From Chloroflexota bacterium (GTDB lineage Bacteria; Chloroflexota; Dehalococcoidia; Lucifugimonadales; Lucifugimonadaceae): DNA of 5,809 nt. The position numbers and the translations under genes are program-made. Shown piece after piece: positions 1 through 5,809 of this stretch (position 1 is its first letter; each line of letters begins with the position of its first letter). The notes under the pieces were generated by a model. That model was not told where the DNA came from. It saw nothing but the letters and a program-made list of their open reading frames with translations, and did no database searches. The DNA is taken from positions 1 through 5,809 of the forward strand of contig PAOV01000046.1 in NCBI GenBank assembly GCA_002708145.1, written 5' to 3'.

Positions 1-343
1 CAAGTAAGTCGTATACAGGCATATTTGCCATCTTGCCTTTGATATCCCATAATGCTTGATCTACACCTGATAATGCATTATTTAATACTGGCCCATTTCT
101 CCAGTAGGAAGATACATAAGATGATTGCCATATATCCTCAATATCTGCTACATTTTTGCCTAATATAAATGGCTTTAAGTAATCCTCTATAGCTGCAGCA
201 ACTGCTGTTGGTCTTTGGGTAAAAGTTGCACAACCAACGCCATATAAACCTGGTTCAGATGTTTCAATTTTTACAATAACTAATCTTATATTGTCTGGTT
301 CAGTTAATATTGTTTTTACATTTTTTATTGTTATTGGTTTCAT
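1..343 (-). CDS. Enolase-superfamily dehydratase, RspA/ManD-like (mandelate racemase/muconate lactonizing family), N-terminal part, cut by left edge
   Basis: The gene starts at ATG 343-341 and stays open to the window edge, giving 114 residues of a protein that is usually about 400. The visible part is the alpha+beta capping domain, which closes over the C-terminal TIM barrel and sets substrate specificity. Family marks are GLYGVGCATF (about residues 32-41), LKPFILGK (56-63), IEDIWQ (68-73), YWRNGPVLNNALSGVDQALW (80-99), then DIKGK and MPVYDLL at the cut end. This matches the D-mannonate/D-gluconate dehydratase (RspA, starvation-sensing) branch, whose members remove water from acid sugars in a Mg2+-dependent, cytoplasmic reaction. 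The metal ligands and the catalytic His/Asp are in the missing part, so activity cannot be judged. Where true ManD proteins read like GDATLNGRE, this one reads GCATFTQRP, so mannonate is not a safe substrate call. It lies 41 nt downstream of the PAL-like gene and has its own strong Shine-Dalgarno. Family is confident, substrate unknown. Confidence 0.9.
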   Translation of the reverse strand, partial: MKPITIKNVKTILTEPDNIRLVIVKIETSEPGLYGVGCATFTQRPTAVAAAIEDYLKPFILGKNVADIEDIWQSSYVSSYWRNGPVLNNALSGVDQALWDIKGKMANMPVYDLL

Positions 344-351
344 TTTTCAGT

Positions 352-356
352 TCCTT
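352..356 (-). promoter_or_regulatory. Shine-Dalgarno (AAGGA) of the dehydratase gene
   Basis: On the minus strand AAGGA lies 8 nt upstream of the ATG at 343. It is the clearest ribosome binding site in the window and fixes that start. The rest of the 41-nt gap (344-384) shows no convincing hairpin terminator or promoter pair. Confidence 0.7.
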
Positions 357-384
357 AATTTTGTTAGATTCTACACCAAATCGT

Positions 385-1404
385 CTAAGTTACTATCCAT
401 TTTCTTAGTGAAATCATTTCTTTTTTTGGATTTTGATATTTTCCCCATTCAACATAAGAAACTTCAGCAATGTATATACTTCCATAGCTGTCTATTGCTA
501 GACTGTGAGGCCATAAGAAGCCATCAGGATGTTCACCAAATTTCTCAGATCCAATACGATTTATTCTTTTTCCATATCTATCATAAATTCCAATTCTATT
601 TCCTATATTGTCAACACCTCTTTGCGGAGATCCTGTTGTTGGGCCTTGTTCTGCTATAAATATTCTTACATTTTCACCTTTACCAACAACTTCTACAGCA
701 ACTGCTTTATGGACAAACCATTGTCTTAAGAAGTTTCCTTCAGTATCAAAAATTTGAATTCTATTACTTTCTCTATCGCATACAATAATTTCTTCATCAT
801 CAATTAATGCTAAATTATGTGGTAGATTAAATTCACCGGGATCTGTCCCTGGCCTACCCCATGATTTAATTAAATTTCCTTTTTTATCTAATTTATGAAT
901 TCTTGAATTTCCATAACCATCAGATATAAAAATTTCATTATTAGTTTTAGATACAGCTACATCAGTTGGCCTGTTAAACATTTTTCCACTTTGAGCTGGG
1001 GCTTCTTCACCGGTGCCAATGGTTAATAATGTTTTACCACTTTTAGTCATTTTATGTATTTGGTTTCCAGAGTCATCAACTAACCAAATATTTTCTTCAT
1101 GATCTATAGTAATTGCATGTGGCCTTATGAACCATGTTTTCCAAAATTGCATTGTATTTCCATAAGAATCAGTTATTATTCTTATTTCATTATCTGTGTT
1201 ATCGTTACCCCACATATTAATCAAATTACCATTTGTGTCAAAAATTAATACTGGTTGATTACCTCTATTGAACACATAAACATTATCCTCTTTATCAACA
1301 GCAACAGATGTTGCTTCTCTCAACCATATACCATGAGGAATTTTTGCCCAATATTCCACAGGTTTAAACTCACTGTTTTCAGTTATCATTTTCGAAGAAT
1401 TCAA
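385..1404 (-). CDS. Six-bladed NHL beta-propeller, peptidyl-alpha-hydroxyglycine alpha-amidating lyase (PAL)-like
   Basis: This is a complete 339-residue protein. Six NHL-type blades can be read at about residues 31-66, 95-130, 146-183, 195-229, 234-285 and 299-322. Aligned from memory with rat PAL, which splits peptidyl-alpha-hydroxyglycine into amide and glyoxylate, it keeps the zinc histidines H96 (RPHAI), H196 (LPHNL) and H300 (WPHSL). It also keeps the catalytic R47 (FNRGN), Y164 (SDGYGNSR) and R211 (CDRES). The rat MPHD motif is WPHS here, so the Met near the active site and the Asp that binds calcium are changed, and the PAL disulfide cysteine in YCNSR is absent. There is no signal peptide or transmembrane segment, so it is probably cytoplasmic, and no monooxygenase (PHM) domain. 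The TTG start at 1404 gives a TTGA overlap with the cobO stop and has AAAAAGG upstream. ATG at 1389 is the alternative and loses only five residues. A lyase acting on a small hydroxylated metabolite is my inference. Confidence 0.85.
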   Translation of the reverse strand: MNSSKMITENSEFKPVEYWAKIPHGIWLREATSVAVDKEDNVYVFNRGNQPVLIFDTNGNLINMWGNDNTDNEIRIITDSYGNTMQFWKTWFIRPHAITIDHEENIWLVDDSGNQIHKMTKSGKTLLTIGTGEEAPAQSGKMFNRPTDVAVSKTNNEIFISDGYGNSRIHKLDKKGNLIKSWGRPGTDPGEFNLPHNLALIDDEEIIVCDRESNRIQIFDTEGNFLRQWFVHKAVAVEVVGKGENVRIFIAEQGPTTGSPQRGVDNIGNRIGIYDRYGKRINRIGSEKFGEHPDGFLWPHSLAIDSYGSIYIAEVSYVEWGKYQNPKKEMISLRKWIVT

Positions 1405-1973
1405 AACTCAATACCTTTTTGGGCGACAATTCCTTGATCAGTATAAGGATGTTTATGCTCTTTCATTTCAGTTACTAAATCAGCAGATTCTTGAATTCTT
1501 ATATCTGCATCTCTACCTGTGAGTATTATATGCAGCATATCAGGCTTTTTCTTTAGGGTTTCAATTACATCATTAATTTCAATCCATCCATAATTTATGG
1601 GATAGGTTATTTCATCTAATAGAATTACATCGTAATTATCAGAAAGAATTTTTTCTTTGGCTATTTTCCAACCTTTTTGAGCTAAATCTTCGTCTTCAGT
1701 GAGGTCCTTAGATGTCCAAGTAAAGCCTCTGCCAGAAGTAATAAGTTCTATATCTAGTTTTGATACAGCAAGCTGTTCTCCATACATTGATTTTTCATTT
1801 TTTATAAATTGAATTACCAGTGTTTTCATATCTCTACCCCATGCTCTTAGTATTATGCCAAATCCTGCAGTAGTTTTACCTTTACCATTACCAGTATTTA
1901 CTATAACAAGGCCTTTTTTATCCCGAGTAAGATTTGGTGGAGGAGTAAATGTTGTGGGTATTTTTTTTTTCAT
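1401..1973 (-). CDS. cobO: Corrinoid adenosyltransferase, CobA/CobO/BtuR type
   Basis: The enzyme transfers the adenosyl group of ATP to cob(I)alamin or earlier corrinoids, giving the coenzyme B12 form used by mutases and class II ribonucleotide reductase. The 190 residues match the usual full length (E. coli BtuR is about 196). The family's P-loop GNGKGKTT is at 28-35 in the context GLVIVNTGNGKGKTTAGFG. GFTW at 83-86 places F84 and W86 where Salmonella CobA has the Phe and Trp that contact the corrin and help displace its lower ligand. ILLDEITY (117-124) is the Walker-B-like strand, TGRDA (152-156) follows, and the protein ends in the typical AQKGIEF. The start is ATG 1973, followed directly by ten A residues; no Shine-Dalgarno is visible. 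It lies 36 nt after tldE, and its TGA stop overlaps the next start. No other cobalamin gene is in the window, so salvage and full synthesis cannot be told apart. Confidence 0.95.
   Translation of the reverse strand: MKKKIPTTFTPPPNLTRDKKGLVIVNTGNGKGKTTAGFGIILRAWGRDMKTLVIQFIKNEKSMYGEQLAVSKLDIELITSGRGFTWTSKDLTEDEDLAQKGWKIAKEKILSDNYDVILLDEITYPINYGWIEINDVIETLKKKPDMLHIILTGRDADIRIQESADLVTEMKEHKHPYTDQGIVAQKGIEF
1414..1420 (-). promoter_or_regulatory. Possible ribosome binding site (AAAAAGG) supporting the TTG start
   Basis: On the minus strand AAAAAGG ends 9 nt before TTG 1404, but 24 nt before the alternative ATG at 1389. It therefore favours the TTG start. It also encodes Lys and part of Gly near the cobO C-terminus, so its presence may be coincidental. 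Confidence 0.35.
1961..1970 (-). repeat. A10 homopolymer immediately after the cobO start codon
   Basis: Ten consecutive T on the plus strand (A on the coding strand) encode Lys2-Lys4 and the first base of Ile5 of CobO. Gain of one A would bring a TAA stop at codon 19 and loss of one A a TAG stop at codon 24. Slippage in transcription, replication or sequencing here would therefore switch the gene off. Confidence 0.9.
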
Positions 1974-2009
1974 AATAATTGTTTTGTTTTTTATAATATA
2001 GTAAAATTT
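1974..2009 (-). other. 36-nt AT-rich spacer between tldE and cobO
   Basis: The spacer is almost pure A/T with TATATTATAAAA-like stretches, but no matching -35 box at a normal distance, no GC-rich hairpin and no Shine-Dalgarno. It could hold a weak internal promoter for cobO, but nothing in the sequence proves it. Confidence 0.3.
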
Positions 2010-3314
2010 TTATGAGGAAATTTCTACATTATTTGTGCAAAGATAAGGTAGATTAATTGTTCCAAATATATTTTCTGTTTCTAGACTTAGGTGATTTATT
2101 TTTGAAAGAGCATCGAAAGCATTACCAGAAAGCATGGTATTTTTTATTCTTCCTATTAATTTACCATTTTTTATTCTGTACCCTAATGAAATATTTGCAC
2201 TGAAGTCTCCAGATAATTCATTTCCTTGCCCGGCGCCTAGTAAACTGTCGATTAATATACCGTCATCAATAGATTTTATTATATTATCTAATTTGTCTTT
2301 ACCTTTTGCCATAATAATATTTGAAGTTGTTGGCATTGGTTGCGAGTTTATTGAACGGCCTGCTGAGCCTGTAGTTTGTTTTTTTGCTTCTTTGGATGAT
2401 TTTAAATCGTAATATCCTGATATAAATTTACCATCTTTTACCAAATCAAATTTATCAGAAGGCACACCCTCGTCATCATAATTTTTTGATGCAGGGCTGT
2501 AATCTATGGATGGGTTGTCATATATACTAATTTTTTCATCTATAATTTTATTATTCTCTTTATTTGAAAGTTTTGATAGATTTTTTGCTATATTGCTACC
2601 ATTGAAGGATACTAGCAGTGGAGAAATTATCGATTGCAAAAGTCCTGATGGTGTGAATACCACAGGGCAGCCATTTTTTGGTGGCTCAACTATTTTTTCT
2701 CCAAGTTTTAGATACTTAATTATCTTTTCCGTAATCATTGTTATTTGATCTTTATTAATAATTAATGATGACGAATATCCATCATAAATATTAAGCATAT
2801 CTTTGTTATTTATGACCTGAACTGAAATATAAAAACCTGAATAAGATTGCTTTGTAATTATTTCTAAATCACTAGAATTTTCTAATTTGCTTTCTGATTC
2901 AATAAGATTAAATCCTGAATCACAGAGCGCTTCAGGAAATAATTTTAATATTTTATCACGTGATAATTTTATTTGGTCGATTAGGTAATCATTAGGAAAT
3001 TTATAAGTATCTTTAGAATATAATTTAACTTGTTTTTCTTTTTTTGAATATCCTGGAAAATTAATTGGCGCAAATATTGGATATTCAGATAATTCTTCTA
3101 CAACATTTATAAACTTGTCTGGATTAGTGTTTGATGTGGAGGCAAAAGTTAGGTCAGATTTTTTAACACCTCTTATAGCTGTGCCTTGAGACTGTTTTGA
3201 TGAAATTTCTTTTAGTTCATTTGATTCAAAGGAAATACTCCTAGAATTACTTTGTGCACTGTAAATTTCGTATTGATCAAATTTGCCTGATAGATAATCT
3301 TTAATTTTTTTCAT
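2010..3314 (-). CDS. pmbA: TldE/PmbA, non-catalytic subunit of the TldD-TldE metalloprotease
   Basis: In the known E. coli system TldD and TldE form a heterodimer in which TldE lacks the zinc site and helps enclose the peptide path. It trims unfolded peptides, matures microcin B17 and degrades the antitoxin CcdA. The 434 residues are near the usual length (about 450). PmbA marks are the N-terminal domain ending around FNLIESESKLENSS (135-148), YDDEGVPSDKFDLVKDGKFI (279-298), TTSNIIMAKG (329-338) and GDFSANISLGYRIKNGKLIG (369-388), followed by MLSGN. At the place of the TldD zinc helix this protein reads LLQSIISPLLVSFNGSN (225-241), with no HExxxH, as expected for TldE. The start is ATG 3314, 3 nt after the tldD stop, which suggests translational coupling; upstream there is only a weak GTGGG. 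No peptide precursor gene is visible nearby, so the role is likely general peptide turnover. Confidence 0.93.
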   Translation of the reverse strand: MKKIKDYLSGKFDQYEIYSAQSNSRSISFESNELKEISSKQSQGTAIRGVKKSDLTFASTSNTNPDKFINVVEELSEYPIFAPINFPGYSKKEKQVKLYSKDTYKFPNDYLIDQIKLSRDKILKLFPEALCDSGFNLIESESKLENSSDLEIITKQSYSGFYISVQVINNKDMLNIYDGYSSSLIINKDQITMITEKIIKYLKLGEKIVEPPKNGCPVVFTPSGLLQSIISPLLVSFNGSNIAKNLSKLSNKENNKIIDEKISIYDNPSIDYSPASKNYDDEGVPSDKFDLVKDGKFISGYYDLKSSKEAKKQTTGSAGRSINSQPMPTTSNIIMAKGKDKLDNIIKSIDDGILIDSLLGAGQGNELSGDFSANISLGYRIKNGKLIGRIKNTMLSGNAFDALSKINHLSLETENIFGTINLPYLCTNNVEISS

Positions 3315-3317
3315 AAT

Positions 3318-4688
3318 TTACCCACTTGAAACTAAGCAGCTATTAATTCGTATGTGTGGTGAACCATTAGATACAGGTAATGGCATTTGTCCACCTTTTC
3401 CACATCCTCCACCTTGATTGATCAATAAGTCATTAGCAATGCCATCGATATTTTTTAGAGTATTAAATAAATTTCCAGAGAGTTTTACTGGCCTAAGAGT
3501 TTCTTTGATCTCTCCATTTTCAATTTTGTATGTTTCAGCAGAAGAAAAAGTAAACATCTCATGTTGAGTCATTCCACCATACCAATTCTTAACATATAGA
3601 CCATCTTTTGTATCTTTTAATATATCTCTAATATTATTATTACTATTTTCAATAATTGTATTAGTCATACGTACGATTGGAGGATAGGAATAAGAGATAG
3701 CTCTAGCATTACCAGTATTTTTTTCATTCATTTTTGATGCAGTTTCCTTGGAATGTAGTCTTCCAACTAATTCTCCATCTCGAATTAAAGGTGTCTTTGT
3801 AGATGGAGTGCCTTCATCGTCAAAATCATACGAGCCTCGTAGATTAGGGATTTTGGCTCCATCTGTTATATTAAGATCTTTATTTCCAAATTTTGTTCCA
3901 AGCTTTAATATTTTTTTAAGTCTTTCATTTTCATATACATTATCGGCTTCAGATAAATGTCCAAAAGCTTCATGGACGAAAACTCCAGCCAAAATTTGAT
4001 CTAAAATTACTGTAGATTCCTTACCTTCTATTTTTTCTGCATTTATTAAATTTTGTGCCTTCATTACGCACTCTTTAACTTCTTTATCCAAATTTTCTAC
4101 AATGCTAAAATCTCCTAAAGAACCGATAGAAAATCCTGATTGAAGCATCTCGTTTCCATCAGTACTATTTGCGGAAATTCTAAGAATAACATGGATGAAA
4201 CTTTGTTCAATTTCATTTCCTAATGTATCTGTAAAAATAACTCTTCTTTCAAGGTCTCCGTAAGATATATCACAACCGTTTATATTTTTTTTATTAACTA
4301 TTAAGTCCTTATAATGCTCTAGGATATTAATTTTTTCATTTAAAGAAATATTTTTAGGGTTTTTAATTGATCTTGCTGGTATAGAAATTTTACCTGCAGA
4401 ATTCTTTTCAAAATTTATTGACTTACCTGTGTTAAGTTTTGATAAATTAATTGCTTCAGACATTTTATTCTTTGATTCATAGATATCATTAAAACTACTA
4501 AAGCCCCACCCTCCATTTGAATAAACTCTAGCGCAGCCTCCAATGCCAGAATTGATTGAAATATTTTCCCTTGAATTCCCCTTGTAAGTTATTCTAGTAG
4601 AATTATTTTCTTCAATACGAATTTCCTTATATTCTCCACCATTTATTTTTAGAGAGTCTGAGATAATATTTTTTATATCTTTTTGCAT
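3318..4688 (-). CDS. tldD: TldD, catalytic zinc metalloprotease subunit (peptidase U62 family)
   Basis: This is the catalytic partner of TldE. The zinc-binding helix is HEAFGH at 239-244 within VFVHEAFGHLSEADNVYENE, supplying two His and the general-base Glu. C429 in GGGCGKGGQ sits where E. coli TldD has its third zinc ligand, a Cys in a CGK motif. Other family marks are YDFDDEGTPSTKTPLIRDGE (287-306), the RAISYSYPPIVRMTNT region (329-344) and FTFSSAETYKIENGEI (379-394) followed by VKLSGN. With all zinc ligands present it should be active. The 456 residues compare with 481 in E. coli; the difference is mainly scattered short loops, with no sign of truncation. It has no signal peptide and is cytoplasmic. 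The start is ATG 4688, 3 nt after the recG stop, with no Shine-Dalgarno in an A/T-only leader, so initiation probably depends on ribosomes finishing recG. Co-transcription with the tldE gene just downstream fits 1:1 assembly. Confidence 0.95.
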   Translation of the reverse strand: MQKDIKNIISDSLKINGGEYKEIRIEENNSTRITYKGNSRENISINSGIGGCARVYSNGGWGFSSFNDIYESKNKMSEAINLSKLNTGKSINFEKNSAGKISIPARSIKNPKNISLNEKINILEHYKDLIVNKKNINGCDISYGDLERRVIFTDTLGNEIEQSFIHVILRISANSTDGNEMLQSGFSIGSLGDFSIVENLDKEVKECVMKAQNLINAEKIEGKESTVILDQILAGVFVHEAFGHLSEADNVYENERLKKILKLGTKFGNKDLNITDGAKIPNLRGSYDFDDEGTPSTKTPLIRDGELVGRLHSKETASKMNEKNTGNARAISYSYPPIVRMTNTIIENSNNNIRDILKDTKDGLYVKNWYGGMTQHEMFTFSSAETYKIENGEIKETLRPVKLSGNLFNTLKNIDGIANDLLINQGGGCGKGGQMPLPVSNGSPHIRINSCLVSSG

Positions 4689-4691
4689 AAT

Positions 4692-5809
4692 TTAATTATT
4701 AATTTTTATTTCTAACAACTTTACTTGATTAATTAGTTCATCATTATTTATTATAAATTTTTTATTTTCAAAAAATAAATATTCTGCTTCTTTTTTTGAT
4801 AATTTAATCAAATCTTCATCCTCAATATTTGCGAATTTTAGTTCACTCCATCCACTTTGAGTTGTTCCTAAATAAGCACCAGGTCCACGTAATTTCATGT
4901 CTTCATAAGAAATTTTAAAACCATCATTATTTTCAGTTATTACTTCAATTCTTTTTTGTGAATTTTCATTTGTATTTTTATGAAAAAGAAAGCAAAAACT
5001 TTTGTGCTTACCTCTGCCTATTCTTCCTCTGATTTGGTGCAATTGTGCTAAACCAAATCTATTTGAACTCATGATAACCATACAACTTGCATTTGGAATA
5101 TCAACACCAATTTCTATTACTGGTGTTGATACGAGTATATCTATTTCCTTATCTCTCATTTTTCCCATGATCTCTTGCTTTTCCTTGATATTCATTTTTC
5201 CATGTAGTAATGCAATTTTCTCCTTAGAAAAAATACTATTCTTTAGTAATTCAAAGGTTTCTATTGCTGAATCAGCATCGATTGATTCAGATTTTTCAAT
5301 TAAAGGACATACGATAAAAGCTTGCCTGCCAGCTCTTACTTCTTCAATGATTTTATTATATGCATCATTTATTTCAGATTCTTTATCTACCGCATATGTC
5401 TCTATTTCCGATCTATCCTTTGGTAATGTTCTTAATGTAGAAATGTTTAAGTCTCCGTACACTGTCAAGGATAAAGTTCTTGGTATTGGAGTTGCAGACA
5501 TCGCTAACAGATGAGGGCGTGGATTTCTAGATGTAAGTATTTTTCTCTGTTCAACCCCGAACTTGTGTTGCTCGTCTATTACAACCATACCTAAATTAGA
5601 TATATGAACTTTTTCTTGAATTAATGAATGTGTACCAATCACTATATTATTTTTTCCATTATTAATTAGTTTAATTATTTCTTTTTTAGTTTTATTCTTA
5701 ACACTTCCTGTTAGTAAAATTAGTTTTATTTTTTTATTAGCTACACCAGGTAAAAAAATATCATAAACATAATTTTCGTATAGGTTATTTACTTTTTTTC
5801 CCTTTAACT
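4692..5809 (-). CDS. recG: ATP-dependent DNA helicase RecG, C-terminal half, 5' part off the right edge
   Basis: RecG is a superfamily 2 DNA translocase that reverses stalled replication forks and processes Holliday junctions and R-loops. The frame is open to the window edge. The 371 visible residues (full proteins have about 690-820) lack the wedge/OB domain and Walker A. Helicase motifs follow in order, numbered from the first visible residue: LLTGS (31-35), IGTHSLIQE (57-65), VIDEQHKFG (motif II, 76-84), MSATPIPRTL (III, 103-112), FIVCPLIEKSE (about 164-174), VSTPVIEIGVDIPNA (V, 226-240) and QIRGRIGRG (VI, 258-266). The RecG-specific KLRGPGAYLGTTQSG is at 305-319. All visible catalytic motifs look intact. 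Upstream of LLTGS about 30 residues read NYVYDIFLPGVANKKIKLI, longer than in proteobacterial RecG. The C-terminus ends in EIKINN and TAA, 3 nt before tldD. The GTG at 5642 is internal (the Val of IVIGTH) and not a start. Confidence 0.95.
   Translation of the reverse strand, partial: LKGKKVNNLYENYVYDIFLPGVANKKIKLILLTGSVKNKTKKEIIKLINNGKNNIVIGTHSLIQEKVHISNLGMVVIDEQHKFGVEQRKILTSRNPRPHLLAMSATPIPRTLSLTVYGDLNISTLRTLPKDRSEIETYAVDKESEINDAYNKIIEEVRAGRQAFIVCPLIEKSESIDADSAIETFELLKNSIFSKEKIALLHGKMNIKEKQEIMGKMRDKEIDILVSTPVIEIGVDIPNASCMVIMSSNRFGLAQLHQIRGRIGRGKHKSFCFLFHKNTNENSQKRIEVITENNDGFKISYEDMKLRGPGAYLGTTQSGWSELKFANIEDEDLIKLSKKEAEYLFFENKKFIINNDELINQVKLLEIKINN

Noticed and set aside
344..384. Possible promoter (TAGAAT) or terminator in the lyase/dehydratase gap
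   Set aside because: TAGAAT has no usable -35 partner, and the only inverted repeat is a 4-bp GATT/AATC stem without a T-run.
291..659. Plus-strand 122-codon frame with hydrophobic stretches across the dehydratase/lyase junction
   Set aside because: It overlaps two well-supported minus-strand genes, including their intergenic gap. The Phe/Leu/Ile richness is the shadow of A-rich lysine and asparagine codons.
1974..2045. Possible promoter before cobO (TATATT/TATAAA-like stretches)
   Set aside because: No -35 element at about 17 nt; the nearest TTGCAC is about 34 nt away. Such AT-rich matches are expected by chance.
2010..4688. tldD and tldE as a recent tandem duplication
   Set aside because: They share the fold and the DDEGxPS motif, but TldD and TldE are ancient paralogues found paired widely. 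The two sequences here are clearly diverged, with the zinc motif in only one.
5002..5514. Long plus-strand open frame (170 codons) antisense to recG
   Set aside because: It lies fully inside recG, whose helicase motifs are intact on the other strand. Its translation is low-complexity Ser/Ile/Leu-rich with no recognisable domain, as expected from the complement of an AT-rich gene.
5640..5642. GTG codon that could be read as a start for a shortened RecG
   Set aside because: The same frame continues upstream to the window edge and encodes the conserved LLTGS helicase motif, so this GTG is an internal valine.

Overview
The window is AT-rich (roughly 30 % G+C by eye) and almost entirely coding. 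All six genes lie on the minus strand, so transcription runs right to left: recG (3' part only) - tldD - tldE/pmbA - cobO - a PAL-like NHL beta-propeller gene - an enolase-superfamily dehydratase gene (5' part only). Gaps are 3, 3 and 36 nt, then a 4-nt overlap, then 41 nt. No room is left for internal terminators or obvious promoters, so the layout reads as one long operon or read-through unit. I see no RNA genes, mobile elements, CRISPR arrays or large repeats.

Organism: a compact, low-GC, free-living bacterium, probably marine. The mix of an enolase-superfamily sugar-acid dehydratase-like gene, a peptidyl-hydroxyglycine-lyase-like propeller, and a RecG with extra residues just before its LLTGS motif is what I would expect from Chloroflexota of the SAR202 / Dehalococcoidia kind. 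This rests on remembered family features and is a low-to-moderate confidence inference. A low-GC marine proteobacterium is the main alternative.

Right part (2010-5809): the RecG helicase domain (DNA repair, replication-fork reversal), followed by the two subunits of the TldD-TldE metalloprotease. TldD carries the zinc motif HEAFGH and TldE lacks it, as expected for a heterodimer with one catalytic subunit. The recG/tldD and tldD/tldE junctions are the same 9-mer, TAAATTATG.

Left part (1-1973): a complete corrinoid adenosyltransferase (cobO), which makes adenosylcobalamin. It is followed by a six-bladed NHL propeller that keeps the zinc histidines and the catalytic Arg/Tyr/Arg of peptidyl-alpha-hydroxyglycine lyase but has no monooxygenase partner and no signal peptide. 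Last comes the N-terminal third of an RspA/ManD-like acid-sugar dehydratase, the only gene with a strong Shine-Dalgarno sequence. The propeller and dehydratase could belong to a catabolic module of unknown substrate; the other genes are housekeeping.

I did not find a convincing undescribed system. The most interesting items are the PAL-like enzyme with an altered metal-site neighbourhood, the ManD-like protein with a changed first active-site loop, and the A10 tract at the cobO start.
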